Part shown: positions 1 through 6,960 of the stretch, piece by piece
How positions within the stretch are numbered: the stretch's first letter is position 1
How the letters are laid out: each line of letters starts with the position of its first letter
Assembly (NCBI GenBank): GCA_902796465.1
Contig: CADBPK010000183.1
Coordinates: forward strand, 1 to 8,731
Direction: 5' to 3'
DNA from: an uncultured Erysipelotrichaceae bacterium
GTDB taxonomy: Bacteria > Bacillota_I > Bacilli_A > Erysipelotrichales > Erysipelotrichaceae
DNA: 8,731 bases
Notes under the pieces: generated by a model
What the model saw: only the letters and a program-made list of their open reading frames with translations
The model's database searches: none
What the model was told of the DNA's origin: nothing
Translations under genes and position numbers: made by a program

Positions 1-24
1 ATACTCCAATACTCTCAGATCCAT
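1..24 (-). CDS. LysR-type transcriptional regulator, N-terminal 8 codons (partial)
   Basis: A leftward ATG at 22-24 opens a frame reading MDLRVLEY before the window ends. This matches the usual first residues of LysR-type regulators, where M-D-[LI]-R-x-L-x-Y leads into the winged helix-turn-helix. The start is supported by a perfect AGGAGG nine bases upstream. LysR-type proteins are cytoplasmic, bind DNA through the N-terminal HTH and a small co-inducer through the C-terminal domain, and usually control a neighbouring or divergent gene; none is visible on this side. Only eight residues can be read, so the family call rests on this short signature plus the strong translation start. Another protein beginning with similar residues cannot be excluded. 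Confidence 0.55.
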
Positions 25-33
25 AGGTTTCGT

Positions 34-39
34 CCTCCT
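34..39 (-). promoter_or_regulatory. Ribosome binding site of the LysR-like gene
   Basis: The top strand reads CCTCCT, so the leftward transcript carries a perfect AGGAGG. A nine-base spacer leads to the ATG at 22-24. This site is what decides the start of the truncated leftward gene. Confidence 0.7.
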
Positions 40-59
40 GCGTGCATAGTCCTGTCACA

Positions 60-65
60 ATTATA
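60..65 (-). promoter_or_regulatory. Possible -10 box for the LysR-like gene
   Basis: On the leftward strand these bases read TATAAT, a perfect sigmaA -10 hexamer 35 bases before the start codon. No good -35 hexamer lies at 16-18 bases: the best candidates, around 83-89, match TTGACA at only about three positions. It may be an activator-dependent promoter or a chance AT-rich match. Confidence 0.35.
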
Positions 66-236
66 TACTGCCTGTCTGCCGTAAATGAATAGAGACATTG
101 ACCATGCTGTTCAATCCACAGTTCATTTTTATGCGGCTGCTCAGAAAAAAGGAAAAGGACCCACAGTGATAATAACAGCAGATCCTTGTAAACATGTTAT
201 GGATATGTATTATTACAAATATTATACATACAATTG

Positions 237-260
237 AAAAAACGTGGCGATTTGCCACGC
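237..260 (-). terminator. Second leftward rho-independent terminator
   Basis: CGTGGC (243-248) pairs perfectly with GCCACG (254-259) around a five-base loop. Read leftward, the hairpin is followed by six U residues (237-242). In the rightward direction there is no U-tract, so it works leftward. It lies about 90 bases beyond the terminator at 346-400 and may be a back-up, or may end an unrecognised short transcript. Confidence 0.65.
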
Positions 261-345
261 AGAATAGTAGTTATTAGTTAAGAGGTGTTTACTACTTTCT
301 CAGTTCAGCACATGAGGGGTTCTGTTTCAGCTTTCGTAAAGTCAC

Positions 346-400
346 AAAAAAGGGTTCTGACTGCATCGGATGATACAATTATCCGATTGTCAGACCCCTT
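346..400 (-). terminator. Leftward terminator of the MMPL / heptad-repeat operon
   Basis: A long hairpin lies just past the stop codon of the heptad-repeat gene. AAGGG-T-TCTGAC (350-361) pairs with GTCAGA-C-CCCTT (389-400) with one mismatch, and ATCGGAT (365-371) pairs perfectly with ATCCGAT (381-387). Read leftward it is followed by a run of six U residues (346-351). It should end the exporter operon transcript. Confidence 0.85.
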
Positions 401-412
401 ATTTGATTTCAG

Positions 413-3232
413 TTATTCCTTTTTTACACCTTCTGTTCGGAAGATAAATTTGACACGATCATTATCACTGGAACTGTTACCGGCAAAACTTTGATAAGAT
501 TTTCCGGCCTGCAGGATTGCCTGGAGACGATCTGTAGTTTCAGGCAGTTTTGTGCCTAATGTCTCTGTTAATTTGTCGATGCCGTCTTCCTTATACTGTC
601 TCATGCCGGCTGCCAGTTTCGCAGTACCACGATCCAGTTCTTTCGCACCATCCAAAAGGGTTCCGATTCCTTTATCCAGTGCGGAGGTACCTTTGCCTAA
701 TGATTCAATGCCGCTATTCAGCTGCTTTGTACCATCATCAACTTTGTCTGCGCCTTCCTTGAGAGCTTTCGTTCCGGTCAATGCATCAGAGGCACCATCT
801 TTCAATGCAGAACTGTTTTCACTCAGCTGGTCAGCTCCATCTTTCAGTTTTGAAATTCCTGTCTGCAAATCCTTCATTCCATCATCCAGCTGACTGGCTC
901 CTGATGACAGGACAGACGCATTATCACTCAGCATTTGTGCACCGTCTTTCAAAGAGGCCGCAGTGCCTTCCTGCTTGTCCTCAATGCCAGATACGAGCTG
1001 TGCAGTTCCGGCTTCGATCTGCTCAGCACCCTGAACGATTTGCGGGGTTGCTGCATCAAGCTGTCCCAAGCCTGCGGAGAGCTGTTTTGCACCGGCATCC
1101 AGGGCAGTCATGCCACTATCTTCATCACCAATGATCTGACCCAGAGTCTGATCCAGAACCATCAGCTGACTGCTGAAGACACTGTCTCCGTTTGCAGTAA
1201 CCAGAACAGTATATTCCTGGAATTCCTTTTCAAAGTCAGCTTTTGCTTTCTGGAAATTCTGCATGGCTTCTTCCGCTGTGGAAGGTGAAGAACCAAGCAT
1301 TACAATATGATCTTCTTTCCGGGAAGATGCTTGAATCGGTTCTTCCTCTGTGAGTGCAGGTTCTTCTTCTTTGTTTTCAGAAGCTTCTTCTTTGCTTTCA
1401 GTATCTTCTTCCGGAAGAGCATTTTCCGGCTCAGCTTCTTTCCGGGATTCCGGTATTTCCTTGATTTCCGGTGTGGAAATAGAGGAAGGAACGGTTTCAC
1501 ATCCTTTGTTCTTTTCTTCTTCCAGCTGCTTTTTCAAATCATCATTTTCACTCTGCAGAGCAGCGAGCTGTTCCTGAAGAGACTTGTTCTCATTACTCAG
1601 CTTCTCGTTATTCTCTGAGAGAGTTTTGTTCTCTTCACTCAGTGTCTGATTCTGCTCTTCCAGTGCGGAAAGATCTGCGCTGTTTTCAGTCTTTGCCGGT
1701 GCGCTCTTCTTTGGTGCCGCAGCCGGTTTGTTCTGCATTGCTTCAAGAACTGCTTTCGCTTCTGCCATTTTCTCGGCCGCCTGCAGAACTGAGTTATATT
1801 TCAGGGCAATCTCTGCGGAAGAAGAACCCTGTGTCATTTTTTCCAGTTCACGGATCTCACTCTGTGTTTTTTTCAGACTTTCCAATGCTTCACCAGTGCC
1901 GTCTGAAAGCTGTACGGATCCGTTGTAGAGCTGGTGAACTCTTTCCTCAAGACCGGGATCTTCTGCTGTTCCGCTTCCTTTTAGCATACCTGCATATTGT
2001 TTTGCGCCGTCATTGAGTTTTCTGGCGCCTTTGTCAAGAGTATTGATGCCCTCAGACACTGCGCCGGCACCATCAGCGAACTGCTCAGTTCCGGAAGCGA
2101 TCTTCTCCGTACCTTCCTTCAGGGAGGCGGCGCCTGTATTAACCTGTGTGACACCGTCAGCTACCTGTTCAAAACCGTCTGTGTATGCGTCGATGCCGTC
2201 TTTCAGTGAGCTGATCCCGTCTTCTAATGACTTTGCACCGTCCGCAAGGGCGTCTGCGCCGTCCTTCAGATCACTGCTGCCGTCATCCAGTTTTGATACC
2301 CCGTCATTCAATGCTTCTGAACCGTCTTTCAGTTTTTCGGATCCGTCTTTCAGCTGTCGGGTGCCATCCTTCAGAGATTCACTTCCATCGACCAGTTCAT
2401 CCGCTGCGCTTTCGAGCTGATCAAAGGCATTCTGCAGGTCTGATGTATTGAAGTCCATATCCATATCTGAGAGAAGATCTGAGGAAACAACTGTCATGGT
2501 CATTCCTGATTCAAAATCGTCTGTGTCTGCTTCAATCTCAACAAATGACGGAATACTGATATCACCGAGTTTGTCTTTTTCTTCCTGGTCGAGGGCCAGA
2601 CTTTCTTCCAGACCCGGGAAAGCAAGACCGATGGCAAATGTCTTTTTCCCTTCGGAGATCAGTTTTCCATTGGTGACACGGATGGAAGAGAACCTCGAAG
2701 TGTCCAGTTCCATACCGCTGACGACCGCAAACGGGACGTGAACCACAGTGTCTTTGCCGTTGAGATTCACTGTCTGTTCCATCTTGTTTTCATAATCAAA
2801 GCGAATCTTGACATGTCCTTTTCTGCCGGCAATTTCTTCCGCCGACATTTTCTTTCCGTCCAGTTCGTAGGTAATACGGACATTGACCGGAAGTTCTTTG
2901 TCAGTTGTTCCCTGGTAGTAGATATCTTTTCCTTCACTGTTCCAGACCAGTTTCCCGTCACCGTCTTTTGTGAAGCTCTCGTTCCCGCTGACATTCCTGA
3001 TATCATTGAGTATAGAGGCATCTTCTTTTGACCCCTTACCCGGATTCTTCAGCCAGTCACTGACGATCACATCTTCCGGATTACCGGAAGAGTCGGTAAT
3101 GACATAGACGGTCTCATCTTTTCCTTCTTCAGGATCCTTTTTTTCTTCTGCCCGGACCGGCAGGATCTCATAACTTCCCATCATCAGCGTACAGGTCAAT
3201 GCTGTACACAGAACCTTTTTGCTTGTTTTCAT
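413..3232 (-). CDS. Secreted heptad-repeat coiled protein partnered with the MMPL exporter
   Basis: A 939-residue secreted protein of the kind often found next to MMPL transporters. Residues 1-28 form a signal peptide: Lys-rich start, hydrophobic core, cleavage after V-R-A. Residues 40-260 form a probably beta-rich domain. Residues 279-411 hold 19 uninterrupted xLxDGxx heptads, the Leu-Gly pattern known from YhgE/Pip-type proteins. Residues 450-575 are predicted coiled coil, with SEEN/LSNEN-type heptads at 522-570. Residues 590-636 are Glu-rich and probably disordered. A second, less regular heptad block covers about 709-880. The tail resembles the 'SFAG...VKFIF' ending of the family. No membrane segment, lipobox or LPXTG anchor is visible, and C577 is the only cysteine after the signal peptide. 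GGAGG lies six bases before the ATG. The gene starts 15 bases after the exporter stop, so the two are co-transcribed. A role as an extracytoplasmic partner is inferred, not shown. Confidence 0.85.
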   Translation of the reverse strand: MKTSKKVLCTALTCTLMMGSYEILPVRAEEKKDPEEGKDETVYVITDSSGNPEDVIVSDWLKNPGKGSKEDASILNDIRNVSGNESFTKDGDGKLVWNSEGKDIYYQGTTDKELPVNVRITYELDGKKMSAEEIAGRKGHVKIRFDYENKMEQTVNLNGKDTVVHVPFAVVSGMELDTSRFSSIRVTNGKLISEGKKTFAIGLAFPGLEESLALDQEEKDKLGDISIPSFVEIEADTDDFESGMTMTVVSSDLLSDMDMDFNTSDLQNAFDQLESAADELVDGSESLKDGTRQLKDGSEKLKDGSEALNDGVSKLDDGSSDLKDGADALADGAKSLEDGISSLKDGIDAYTDGFEQVADGVTQVNTGAASLKEGTEKIASGTEQFADGAGAVSEGINTLDKGARKLNDGAKQYAGMLKGSGTAEDPGLEERVHQLYNGSVQLSDGTGEALESLKKTQSEIRELEKMTQGSSSAEIALKYNSVLQAAEKMAEAKAVLEAMQNKPAAAPKKSAPAKTENSADLSALEEQNQTLSEENKTLSENNEKLSNENKSLQEQLAALQSENDDLKKQLEEEKNKGCETVPSSISTPEIKEIPESRKEAEPENALPEEDTESKEEASENKEEEPALTEEEPIQASSRKEDHIVMLGSSPSTAEEAMQNFQKAKADFEKEFQEYTVLVTANGDSVFSSQLMVLDQTLGQIIGDEDSGMTALDAGAKQLSAGLGQLDAATPQIVQGAEQIEAGTAQLVSGIEDKQEGTAASLKDGAQMLSDNASVLSSGASQLDDGMKDLQTGISKLKDGADQLSENSSALKDGASDALTGTKALKEGADKVDDGTKQLNSGIESLGKGTSALDKGIGTLLDGAKELDRGTAKLAAGMRQYKEDGIDKLTETLGTKLPETTDRLQAILQAGKSYQSFAGNSSSDNDRVKFIFRTEGVKKE

Positions 3233-3238
3233 GATTTG

Positions 3239-3243
3239 CCTCC
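3239..3243 (-). promoter_or_regulatory. Ribosome binding site of the heptad-repeat gene
   Basis: GGAGG on the leftward strand lies six bases before the ATG at 3230-3232. It sits inside the 15-base gap after the exporter stop codon. It is much stronger than any SD before the exporter itself, suggesting the secreted partner may be made at the higher rate. Confidence 0.75.
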
Positions 3244-3247
3244 ATGT

Positions 3248-5308
3248 TTATTCTTTCTGAAATGTTGTTTTTGAAATAATTGTGTCGAAGATCATTAAGA
3301 TCGACGGCAGCAGGAATATAACGCAGGTCATACTGATCAGGGCACCTCTTGCCATCAATGTGCAGAGAGAGCTGATCATATCAATATTGGAATACAGTCC
3401 GACACCAAAGGTCGCCGCAAAGAATGACAGTGCACTGATAAGAATAGATTTCGTGCTGGCGTTGAGAGCATTCTGTACAGCCTCCTGTTTTGTGATTCCT
3501 TTCATTCTGTCCCTCCGGTATCTTGTTGTCATCAGGATCGCATAGTCCACGGTTGAACCAAGCTGTATGGTGCCGATTACGATTGAAGCGATGAACGGCA
3601 GCGGATTTCCGGTATATGCCGGAATTCCCATATTCACGAAGATGCCGAATTCTATCACTGCAACAAGGATGACCGGCAATGTAAAGGACCTGAAGACAAG
3701 CCCGATGATTACAAAGATGATCCCGATGGATACCATACTTACGGTATTGAAATCATTGTCTGTGATCGTGATCAGATCTTTTGTGCAAGGAGCTTCACCG
3801 ATCAGCATTGCGTCCGGATCATAAGATTTTGCGATTTCCGTGAGTGTTGTGATCTGCTCATTTACCTCATTGCTGGCAACTTTGTATTCTGAACCGATCA
3901 GCAGCATAGCCCAGCGGTCGGTAATCAGATTCTCGCGGAGAGACTCGGGAATCATGGCATCTGGTATTGCCGGGCCTTTGATCGTGTTGTATCCAAGCAC
4001 CCACTTGACACCGGGGACCTGTTTCATCTGGTCAGCCATCGCCTGAACATCTTTGTTTTCAACCTGACTGTTCATCATCAGAATGTGTGTGGCTCCTGTT
4101 TCAAATTTCTGATTCAGTTTTTCGTTTGCCTGTACACTTGGCAGTGATGCAGGTAATGTGGAATCAAGATTATAGTAGACCGGTGTGTGCTGATAGCCGT
4201 ATACAGCCGGTATCAGCAACAGCAGTCCAATGGCCAGAAAAAGATATGCTTTCTTTGTGACGAATTCTCCGATTCCGTTGAGATCCGGAAGGATCGTTTT
4301 ATGAGCAGTCCTGCGGAGAAGGGGATCCATCACAAGGATCATTGCCGGCAGGATCGTCACACAGGAACAGACTCCCAGAATGACGCCTTTTGCCATGACA
4401 AGGCCAAGATCAAAGCCAAGTGTGAAACTCATGAAACACAATGCGATGAATCCAGCGACTGTGGTGACGGAGGAACCGATGATGGAACTGAAGGTCTCTT
4501 CAATGGCTTTCACCATGGCTTCTTCTTTTTCCAATCCCATCTTCAGACGTTCTTCATAGCTGTGCCACAGGAAGATCGAGTAATCCATTGTGACCCCCAG
4601 CTGTAATACTGCCGCAAGAGCTTTCGTTACATAGGAGATCTGCCCCAGAAACATGTTTGTTCCGAGATTATAGACGATCGCAATCCCGATACTGACCAGA
4701 AACAGGAACGGTACCAGATAGGAATCCATTGCCAGCATCAGCACAAGAGAACTCAATGCCACTGCCATCATCACATAGACCGGTGCCTCTTTTTCAGAAA
4801 GGTCTTCCGTATCCACCAGGATGGCTGACATGCCGCTCAGGAAAGATCGCTCATCCGTGATCTGGCGGATTTCTCTGACGGCCTCAATGGTCTCATCAGA
4901 TGATGTTGTGTCATCGAAGATGATGAACATCATCGTTGCGTCATCCGTGTTGAATGCCTGAAGGATCTCATCCGGCAGGATCTCAATCGGAACGGAAAGA
5001 TCCAGCAGGGAATCATACCAGATGACATTCTTGACATGCGGGACTGCCTGAATCTTTTCCTTCAGTGCAGATACCTCTTTTTCTTCCATGCCTTCTTCAA
5101 TGATCATGGAGAAGGCTCCTGTGCCGAATTCTTCTTTCAGGATGTCCTGGCCCTGCATGGTCTCAATGTCTTTCGGAAGGTAGGTCAGGAGGTCATAATT
5201 GACTTTTGTCTTTACGTAGCCGATCCCGGCGGGAATCAGCAGCAGTACTGACAGGATCAGAATAAAGATCCTGTGTTTTACGGTCCATTTTCCTATTTTT
5301 TCACCCAT
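3248..5308 (-). CDS. MMPL/RND-family membrane exporter
   Basis: A 686-residue MMPL family (RND superfamily) transporter. It has the classic two-fold layout: a first membrane helix (about 13-32), a large extracytoplasmic loop (about 33-174), five helices (about 175-330), then a seventh helix (about 353-371), a second loop (372-520) and five more helices (about 521-675). Each half carries the proton-relay Asp-Tyr motif in its expected helix: GVTMDY with D242-Y243, and GSTVDY with D588-Y589. MMPL proteins use the proton gradient to export lipids, hydrophobic drugs or polymers; the substrate here is unknown. The start at 5306-5308 is chosen because the protein then begins MGEKIGKW just before helix 1. 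A start at 5467 would add 53 residues without homology and run through the promoter and the divergent tetR start. The SD is weak. First gene of the operon, probably repressed by the divergent TetR protein. Confidence 0.92.
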   Translation of the reverse strand: MGEKIGKWTVKHRIFILILSVLLLIPAGIGYVKTKVNYDLLTYLPKDIETMQGQDILKEEFGTGAFSMIIEEGMEEKEVSALKEKIQAVPHVKNVIWYDSLLDLSVPIEILPDEILQAFNTDDATMMFIIFDDTTSSDETIEAVREIRQITDERSFLSGMSAILVDTEDLSEKEAPVYVMMAVALSSLVLMLAMDSYLVPFLFLVSIGIAIVYNLGTNMFLGQISYVTKALAAVLQLGVTMDYSIFLWHSYEERLKMGLEKEEAMVKAIEETFSSIIGSSVTTVAGFIALCFMSFTLGFDLGLVMAKGVILGVCSCVTILPAMILVMDPLLRRTAHKTILPDLNGIGEFVTKKAYLFLAIGLLLLIPAVYGYQHTPVYYNLDSTLPASLPSVQANEKLNQKFETGATHILMMNSQVENKDVQAMADQMKQVPGVKWVLGYNTIKGPAIPDAMIPESLRENLITDRWAMLLIGSEYKVASNEVNEQITTLTEIAKSYDPDAMLIGEAPCTKDLITITDNDFNTVSMVSIGIIFVIIGLVFRSFTLPVILVAVIEFGIFVNMGIPAYTGNPLPFIASIVIGTIQLGSTVDYAILMTTRYRRDRMKGITKQEAVQNALNASTKSILISALSFFAATFGVGLYSNIDMISSLCTLMARGALISMTCVIFLLPSILMIFDTIISKTTFQKE

Positions 5309-5332
5309 TACTTCACACTTTCTGTTAAAATA

Positions 5333-5347
5333 TCGACCAATAGTCGA
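5333..5347. promoter_or_regulatory. Putative TetR operator 1
   Basis: TCGAC-CAATA-GTCGA: perfect five-base arms with a five-base centre, covering about +8 to +22 of the predicted exporter transcript. Thirteen of its bases (TCGACCAATAGTC) recur exactly in operator 2. Assignment to the adjacent TetR regulator is inferred from repetition, symmetry and position. Confidence 0.65.
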
Positions 5348-5360
5348 AAATACATTAATA

Positions 5361-5388
5361 GTTATAGCATTTTTCGACCAATAGTCAA
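5361..5388 (-). promoter_or_regulatory. sigmaA-type promoter of the MMPL operon
   Basis: On the leftward strand the -35 hexamer TTGACT (5383-5388) is followed after 16 bases by TATAAC (5361-5366). TGC directly before the -10 makes it an extended -10 promoter. Transcription should start near 5354, leaving a leader of about 46 bases before the exporter ATG. The -35 and part of the spacer lie inside the dyad at 5374-5386 and the dyad at 5333-5347 lies just after the start point, so a bound repressor would block it. Confidence 0.7.
5374..5386. promoter_or_regulatory. Putative TetR operator 2
   Basis: TCGACCAATAGTC repeats operator 1 exactly over 13 bases, 41 bp further right (about four helical turns). 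The inner inverted arms GAC/GTC are kept; the outer right arm has degenerated from GTCGA to GTCAA. It overlaps the -35 hexamer of the exporter promoter, so binding would compete with RNA polymerase. Confidence 0.65.
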
Positions 5389-5393
5389 GAAAA

Positions 5394-5408
5394 TGACGCA
5401 AATAGTGA
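5394..5408. promoter_or_regulatory. Possible degenerate third TetR operator
   Basis: TGACGCAAATAGTGA resembles the two upstream dyads (GAC, AATAGT in order), with one extra base and imperfect arms. Its centre is about 20 bp from operator 2, close to two helical turns. It lies 35 bases before the tetR start and could mediate autoregulation. The match is weak. Confidence 0.35.
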
Positions 5409-5442
5409 AAAACAGAAAAAAATATGCTTAAATAAAAATGAT

Positions 5443-6069
5443 ATGAAACCGGATGGAAAAGCAGCACAGAACAAAAGAATCAAAAAAGATGCGCTGATGC
5501 GCACAGCTTTTGAACTGTTTTCATTGAACGGGATCGCCAAGACAACAATTGCGGAGATCGCAGAACATGCCGGTGTAGGAAAGGGAACATTTTATTTCTA
5601 TTTCAAAGACAAGTATGATATCAGAAATCATATCATTGCCCATCAGTCAGCCCGGATCTTTCTGAAAGCAAAAAAGGAAATTGAAGTTCTGCCGCTTGAG
5701 ACACTCGAAGAAAAAATCATTGCCCTCACAGATCATGTGATCAACCAGCTGTGTAATGAGCCTTTGACGCTCCGTTTTGTTCATAAGAATCTGAACTGGG
5801 GTATCTTTCAGAATTCGGAATTGTATGATGTCAATCTGGAAGGGGCAGATTTCAAAGGCGTTTTTGAGGAGGCGTTCAGGGAGTCGGAAGTCAGATATGA
5901 CCAGCCGCAGATGATGATCTTCATGATCATTGAACTTGTCGGAAGTACCTGTTATGAATCGATCCTCTATCACCAGCCGCTTCCCATCGATGAAATGAAG
6001 CCGTATCTCTTTGATTCGATCCGTGCGATCATGCGTTCACGTGAGATCCATGAGAATCAAGTACAGTAA
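5443..6069 (+). CDS. TetR/AcrR-family transcriptional regulator
   Basis: A 208-residue one-component repressor of typical TetR length. The N-terminal DNA-binding domain spans about residues 12-60. It shows the classic signature with T-T-I-x-E-I-A-x-x-A-G-V followed by G-K-G-T-F-Y-x-Y-F-x-D-K (residues 34-57), the helix-turn-helix and its recognition helix. Residues 70-200 form a helical ligand-binding and dimerisation domain that does not reveal the ligand. It is transcribed divergently from the MMPL exporter operon across a 134-bp gap holding repeated dyads, so it very probably represses that operon until the exported compound or a mimic binds. The ATG at 5443 is the first start in frame that keeps the full HTH. 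No good SD precedes it, only an A-rich stretch, and it overlaps a tiny ATG-ATA-TGA frame. A hairpin terminator follows immediately. Confidence 0.9.
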   Translation: MKPDGKAAQNKRIKKDALMRTAFELFSLNGIAKTTIAEIAEHAGVGKGTFYFYFKDKYDIRNHIIAHQSARIFLKAKKEIEVLPLETLEEKIIALTDHVINQLCNEPLTLRFVHKNLNWGIFQNSELYDVNLEGADFKGVFEEAFRESEVRYDQPQMMIFMIIELVGSTCYESILYHQPLPIDEMKPYLFDSIRAIMRSREIHENQVQ

Positions 6070-6093
6070 AGCGAATAGACGTTCGCTTTTTTT
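6068..6093 (+). terminator. Rightward terminator of tetR
   Basis: AAAGCGAA (6068-6075) pairs with TTCGCTTT (6082-6089) around the six-base loop TAGACG, followed by an unbroken U-run to 6093. It overlaps the tetR stop codon and ends that transcript. Confidence 0.85.
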
Positions 6094-6106
6094 CATTGTG
6101 TGACAC

Positions 6107-6140
6107 AAAAAAGACCTCATGTCATTCGGACATGAAGTCT
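6107..6140 (-). terminator. Leftward terminator of the broken trxB unit
   Basis: AGAC-c-TCATGTC (6112-6123) pairs with GACATGA-a-GTCT (6129-6140), one mismatch, loop ATTCG. Read leftward it runs into six U residues (6107-6112). It lies eight bases past the thioredoxin reductase stop codon and faces the tetR terminator, so the two units are insulated from each other. Confidence 0.85.
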
Positions 6141-6147
6141 GTGTTCC

Positions 6148-6894
6148 TTACAGATTTCCGTTCAGGTAACGGCAGGCAGCCAGTGCAGCGACAGTACCGT
6201 CAGAGGCCGCGGTCGTGATCTGCCGGACCGCCTTTGCGCGGCAGTCACCGGCAACGAAGATACCGGGTGTCTTTGTCAGACAGGTCTCATCAGAAGACAA
6301 GTATCCTCTTTCATCAAGAGCCGCAAGATCTGCGAATGCACTGTTTTCCGGAATCAGACCGATGGCGACGAATAATCCGTCACAGAAGACCTTCCGGTTT
6401 TCTTTTCCTTCTTCAGTCGTGAAGATCAACTGATCTTTCTTGTCGGCCGGAACTATATCCGATGAGCGATTTGTATCCCGAATGTATCTCATCAGGGAGG
6501 AACAACGATCTCCGATAATACGTGCTTTTCTGTCAATGTATTTATCGTATTTCTTATATGTACTGATCCGCTCCCCTCCGATATTGCTTACTTTGAAAAG
6601 GATATTGTCTTTATGATCAATAGCCGTATAGATACATATCTTTGGTTCTTCATTTTCTGTTTTGTTTTTGTGAATCGCTCTCTTATGCTTTCCACGACGC
6701 TTGCTTTTGCGGATCATATTTTTCGGCCGTGTTCCCTTAAAACTGATTGGAAGAAACGTACAGTCCATCTCGACATCACCTGTCAGGTGTGCATTATCCT
6801 GTGACTTTTCCCCAGCTTTATGCAGTTTATGTATCATGTTAAAACAAGTTGTCCGGGATTTATGGATCGTGTATGATTCTTCACTTAATGACAA
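6148..6894 (-). pseudogene. trxB: Chimeric remnant: IS1595-like transposase fragment fused in frame to the C-terminus of thioredoxin reductase
   Basis: A 248-codon frame made of two unrelated pieces. Residues 1 to about 145 resemble the middle of an IS1595-family transposase: VEMD (D44) for the first catalytic acid, a basic stretch KSKRRGKHKR, and IGDR (D129) for the second. The third catalytic position is absent. Residues from about 156 are the end of a thioredoxin reductase: GLFVAIGLIPEN (173-184) and the FAD-contacting GIFVAGDCR (211-219) followed by the QITTAASDG helix (225-233). The CxxC active site, the NADPH domain and the first FAD segment, roughly 200 residues, are gone, so it cannot be an active reductase. 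GC is about 56% in sampled rows of the trxB part and about 35% in the transposase part. The apparent start is a TTG without SD. The frame is open upstream to a stop at 7048-7050 with no start codon and no zinc-ribbon cysteines. The original trxB terminator remains. Confidence 0.8.
6430..6894 (-). mobile_element. IS1595-family transposase fragment (IS remnant)
   Basis: The foreign half of the chimera. Its protein keeps two of three catalytic acids (D44, D129) and the tract TRPKNM followed by KSKRRGKHKR. The N-terminal zinc ribbon and the C-terminal third are missing, so it cannot transpose by itself. The breakpoint with trxB falls between about 6430 and 6465; it cannot be placed exactly because both proteins are variable there. 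The other edge may lie near 6900 or further right, as the reading frame stays open to 7047. No clear terminal inverted repeats or target duplication were found. Confidence 0.65.
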
Positions 6895-6960
6895 AGGATA
6901 AGAAGCGAAAGGCTTTGCTTTATTGTAGAAACAAAAGGAATAGATCCCATTCCCTAAAAA

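Larger units (their letters stand above)
25..412. other. Intergenic region between the LysR-like gene and the heptad-repeat gene
   Basis: No convincing gene was found on either strand. The short frames here lack RBS and recognisable protein character. It contains the LysR-like RBS and possible -10 box at its left and two leftward hairpin terminators at 237-260 and 346-400. Between the terminators lies a 14-base word, AGAGGTGTTTACTA, repeated exactly at 7190-7203. Confidence 0.6.

Noticed and set aside
61..258. 65-codon leftward ORF before the LysR-like gene
   Set aside because: It is Cys/His/Phe-rich in an irregular way, has no SD, and passes through the possible -10 box and the terminator at 237-260.
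550..2420. Many rightward ORFs of 70-135 codons opposite the heptad-repeat gene
   Set aside because: They are antisense shadows of a Ser/Leu/Asp/Gly-repetitive coding region, which keeps other frames open. None has an RBS.
413..3232. Possible CRISPR or tandem DNA repeat array from the periodic pattern in this gene
   Set aside because: The 21-base period comes from protein heptads. The DNA copies are diverged, there are no constant repeats with variable spacers, and the frame is intact throughout.
3194..3232. Lipobox in the signal peptide of the heptad-repeat protein (C9 or C14)
   Set aside because: The residues before either cysteine do not fit the lipobox, and a standard cleavage site V-R-A follows at residue 28.
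5309..5467. 53-residue N-terminal extension of the MMPL exporter, with a start at 5467
   Set aside because: It would run through the extended -10 promoter, both operator dyads and the tetR start, and it adds no family-like sequence. The start at 5308 gives the normal exporter N-terminus.
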